From contig JADJHU010000015.1 in the NCBI GenBank assembly GCA_016707425.1, positions 434,001 through 498,000 of the forward strand: a DNA stretch of 64,000 bases, read 5' to 3'. The notes below the pieces were generated by a model. The model did no database searches. It was not told the origin of the DNA and was given only the letters and a program-made list of their open reading frames with translations. The stretch's first letter is position 1. Each line of letters opens with the position of its first letter. The DNA is from Gammaproteobacteria bacterium (GTDB lineage Bacteria; Pseudomonadota; Gammaproteobacteria; Steroidobacterales; Steroidobacteraceae). Positions 62,878 through 64,000 of this stretch are shown one piece after another. A program made the translations under genes and the position numbers.

Positions 62878-64000
62878 ATGAACGACGCAAGAGACACGCG
62901 GCGCATTGCCCCCTGGAATTTCCTCGAGCCCTACGAGCAGCTCGTCAGGTCCCTGCTGCCCCGCGCGACTGCGATCTCGCTCTTCGATGGTGACGCGAAT
63001 CTGCGCTGGTCGAGCGAGACGGCCACGGAGCCCGCGCTGCTCACACTGGTCGATGACGCGCTGGCCGCGGCGCGTACCGATCGCAGCAGCATCGGACAGC
63101 TGCAGATGCTCGACGAGCACGTCCCGCTGTACCTCTGCTGGCTGCGCGACGGCGCGGAGCCGCCACTCGCCGTGCTCACCATCGCCTGCCGCGAAGCCGC
63201 GGGGCAGCCGCAGTCCTTCAGCTTCGTGAGCGCGCTGCTCAAGCCGGTGCTCGAGTGTCTGCGCCGCGAGCTCGTCTCCCGTCGCGCGCTCTCGGCGCGC
63301 GAGCGCGAGGTCGAGCTGCTGCTCGCGGTCGAGAGTGAGCACGAGGAGTCCCGGGTCGGGAGCGCTGACGAGCTGAGGGCGCTCCTGAAGAGTGCCGGTG
63401 AGCACCTGGGGTGTGCGCTGGCTGCCCTGATCGTGCCGGAGAAGAGTCTGGTGCTGATGCAGCCGCTGGGCGCCCGACCACCGGACGGCGCGCTGCTTGC
63501 GCGCACGCACCGCCAGATCCTGTCCGTCGTGCAGATGCGCCGCGGGCCTCTGGTCGTCAATCGCGTGCGCACGGGGGCGGGCGGCTTCGCACTGCCGTTT
63601 CGCATCCTCGCCTGCCCGCTGCGCCATCCGAGCGGGCGGACGATGGGGGTGCTGACGCTCTTCCGGCGGGAGGAAGAGCCCGAGTTCAGCGAACGGGAAA
63701 CCCGTCTGGGCGGGCGACTGGCCCGCAAGGCCGTGCAGCTCATCGAATCGAGCTACGACGCGGCGAGCGGTCTGCTGACCCGACCTGCCTTCGAGCAGCG
63801 CGCGGCTGCGGCGACCCATCAGCGCCCGCCGGATGCACAGTGGAGTCTCCTCTACATCGATGTCGATCAGCTGCACGTCATCAACGAGAGCTTCGGCATG
63901 CATGTCGGCGATACGGTGCTCGCCCAGGTCAGCGAGCTCGTGCGCCGGCGGCTGCCGCCCCGGGCGCTGGCTGCGCGCATCTCGGGGGACTGCTTTGCCG
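62878..64000 (+). CDS. GAF-GGDEF signalling protein, 3' end outside window
   Basis: 374 visible residues. Residues 1-140 are a poorly conserved sensor part, about 155-290 look like a GAF domain (ELRALLKSAGEHLGCALAAL, FRILACPLRHPSGRTMGVLTLF), and from 295 a diguanylate cyclase-type domain begins (YDAASGLLTRPAFEQR, LLYIDVDQLHVINESFGMHV, RISGDCFA). GGDEF itself should follow just past the edge at the position of SGDCFA, where the motif reads SGDCF instead of GGDEF, so cyclase activity is doubtful. An EAL domain may follow. Confidence 0.8.
   Translation, partial: MNDARDTRRIAPWNFLEPYEQLVRSLLPRATAISLFDGDANLRWSSETATEPALLTLVDDALAAARTDRSSIGQLQMLDEHVPLYLCWLRDGAEPPLAVLTIACREAAGQPQSFSFVSALLKPVLECLRRELVSRRALSAREREVELLLAVESEHEESRVGSADELRALLKSAGEHLGCALAALIVPEKSLVLMQPLGARPPDGALLARTHRQILSVVQMRRGPLVVNRVRTGAGGFALPFRILACPLRHPSGRTMGVLTLFRREEEPEFSERETRLGGRLARKAVQLIESSYDAASGLLTRPAFEQRAAAATHQRPPDAQWSLLYIDVDQLHVINESFGMHVGDTVLAQVSELVRRRLPPRALAARISGDCFA

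Overview
The window is high-GC bacterial DNA from the chromosome-replication locus of a gammaproteobacterium. Divergent rpmH-rnpA-yidD-yidC-mnmE and dnaA-dnaN-recF-gyrB, separate glyQ/glyS, glnA-glnL-glnG under a sigma-54-type promoter, and gpsA-secB-grxC all point there. A relative of Steroidobacterales, Nevskiales or Xanthomonadales is plausible but cannot be fixed from sequence alone. I found no rRNA, tRNA or CRISPR array.

Layout: 1-1613 is the 5' part of mnmG (minus strand, running off the left edge). In most gammaproteobacteria mnmG directly follows mnmE. Here mnmE ends at 36844, so about 35 kb of other DNA lies between them. That DNA holds: (i) 1.7-6.0 kb, a broken HEYFH-motif gene and a polyprenyl-sugar cassette (ChbG/HpnK-like deacetylase, GtrA, GT2, GT39); (ii) 6.1-12.4 kb, exported proteins and lipoproteins around a potassium channel; (iii) 12.4-20.0 kb, a tight operon of a TIM-barrel isomerase, a LuxS-family enzyme, a sugar phosphate cyclase of 2-epi-5-epi-valiolone-synthase type, UbiG, a UbiA-type prenyltransferase, a GH15 enzyme and an Fsr-type MFS transporter; (iv) 20-21.2 kb, a CMD-family protein and a beta-hydroxyacid dehydrogenase; (v) 21.3-36.8 kb, a decayed defence island.

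The island carries a type I restriction-modification locus (hsdM, hsdS, hsdR) interleaved with two DUF4143 ATPases, a GmrSD-like DUF262 protein and an AlbA/Schlafen-type protein, then a dead Fic gene, a transposase remnant, a MazF/PemK-Phd toxin-antitoxin pair and a truncated tyrosine integrase lying against the 3' end of mnmE. The last codons of mnmE resemble the site used by SGI1-type islands. Four island genes (exonuclease, AlbA-type, Fic, integrase) have lost internal segments and hsdR has three frameshifts.

Right of the island the housekeeping block runs mnmE-yidC-yidD-rnpA-rpmH (minus), dnaA-dnaN-recF-gyrB (plus), a Sel1 lipoprotein, PBP7, PlsC, glyS-glyQ (minus), then glnA with a sigma-54-like promoter and two NtrC-like sites, glnL (one frameshift near its end), glnG, a DUF4124 protein, MscS, the minus-strand group pyrD-gpsA-secB-grxC-rhodanese, envC, and a GGDEF protein cut by the right edge.

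Most notable are the LuxS/EEVS-like/UbiA operon, which reads like an undescribed cyclitol or prenyl-metabolite pathway, and the island at mnmE with its repeated gene-internal deletions. Several one- or two-base frameshifts sit in G/C runs, so assembly error must be weighed against real gene decay.
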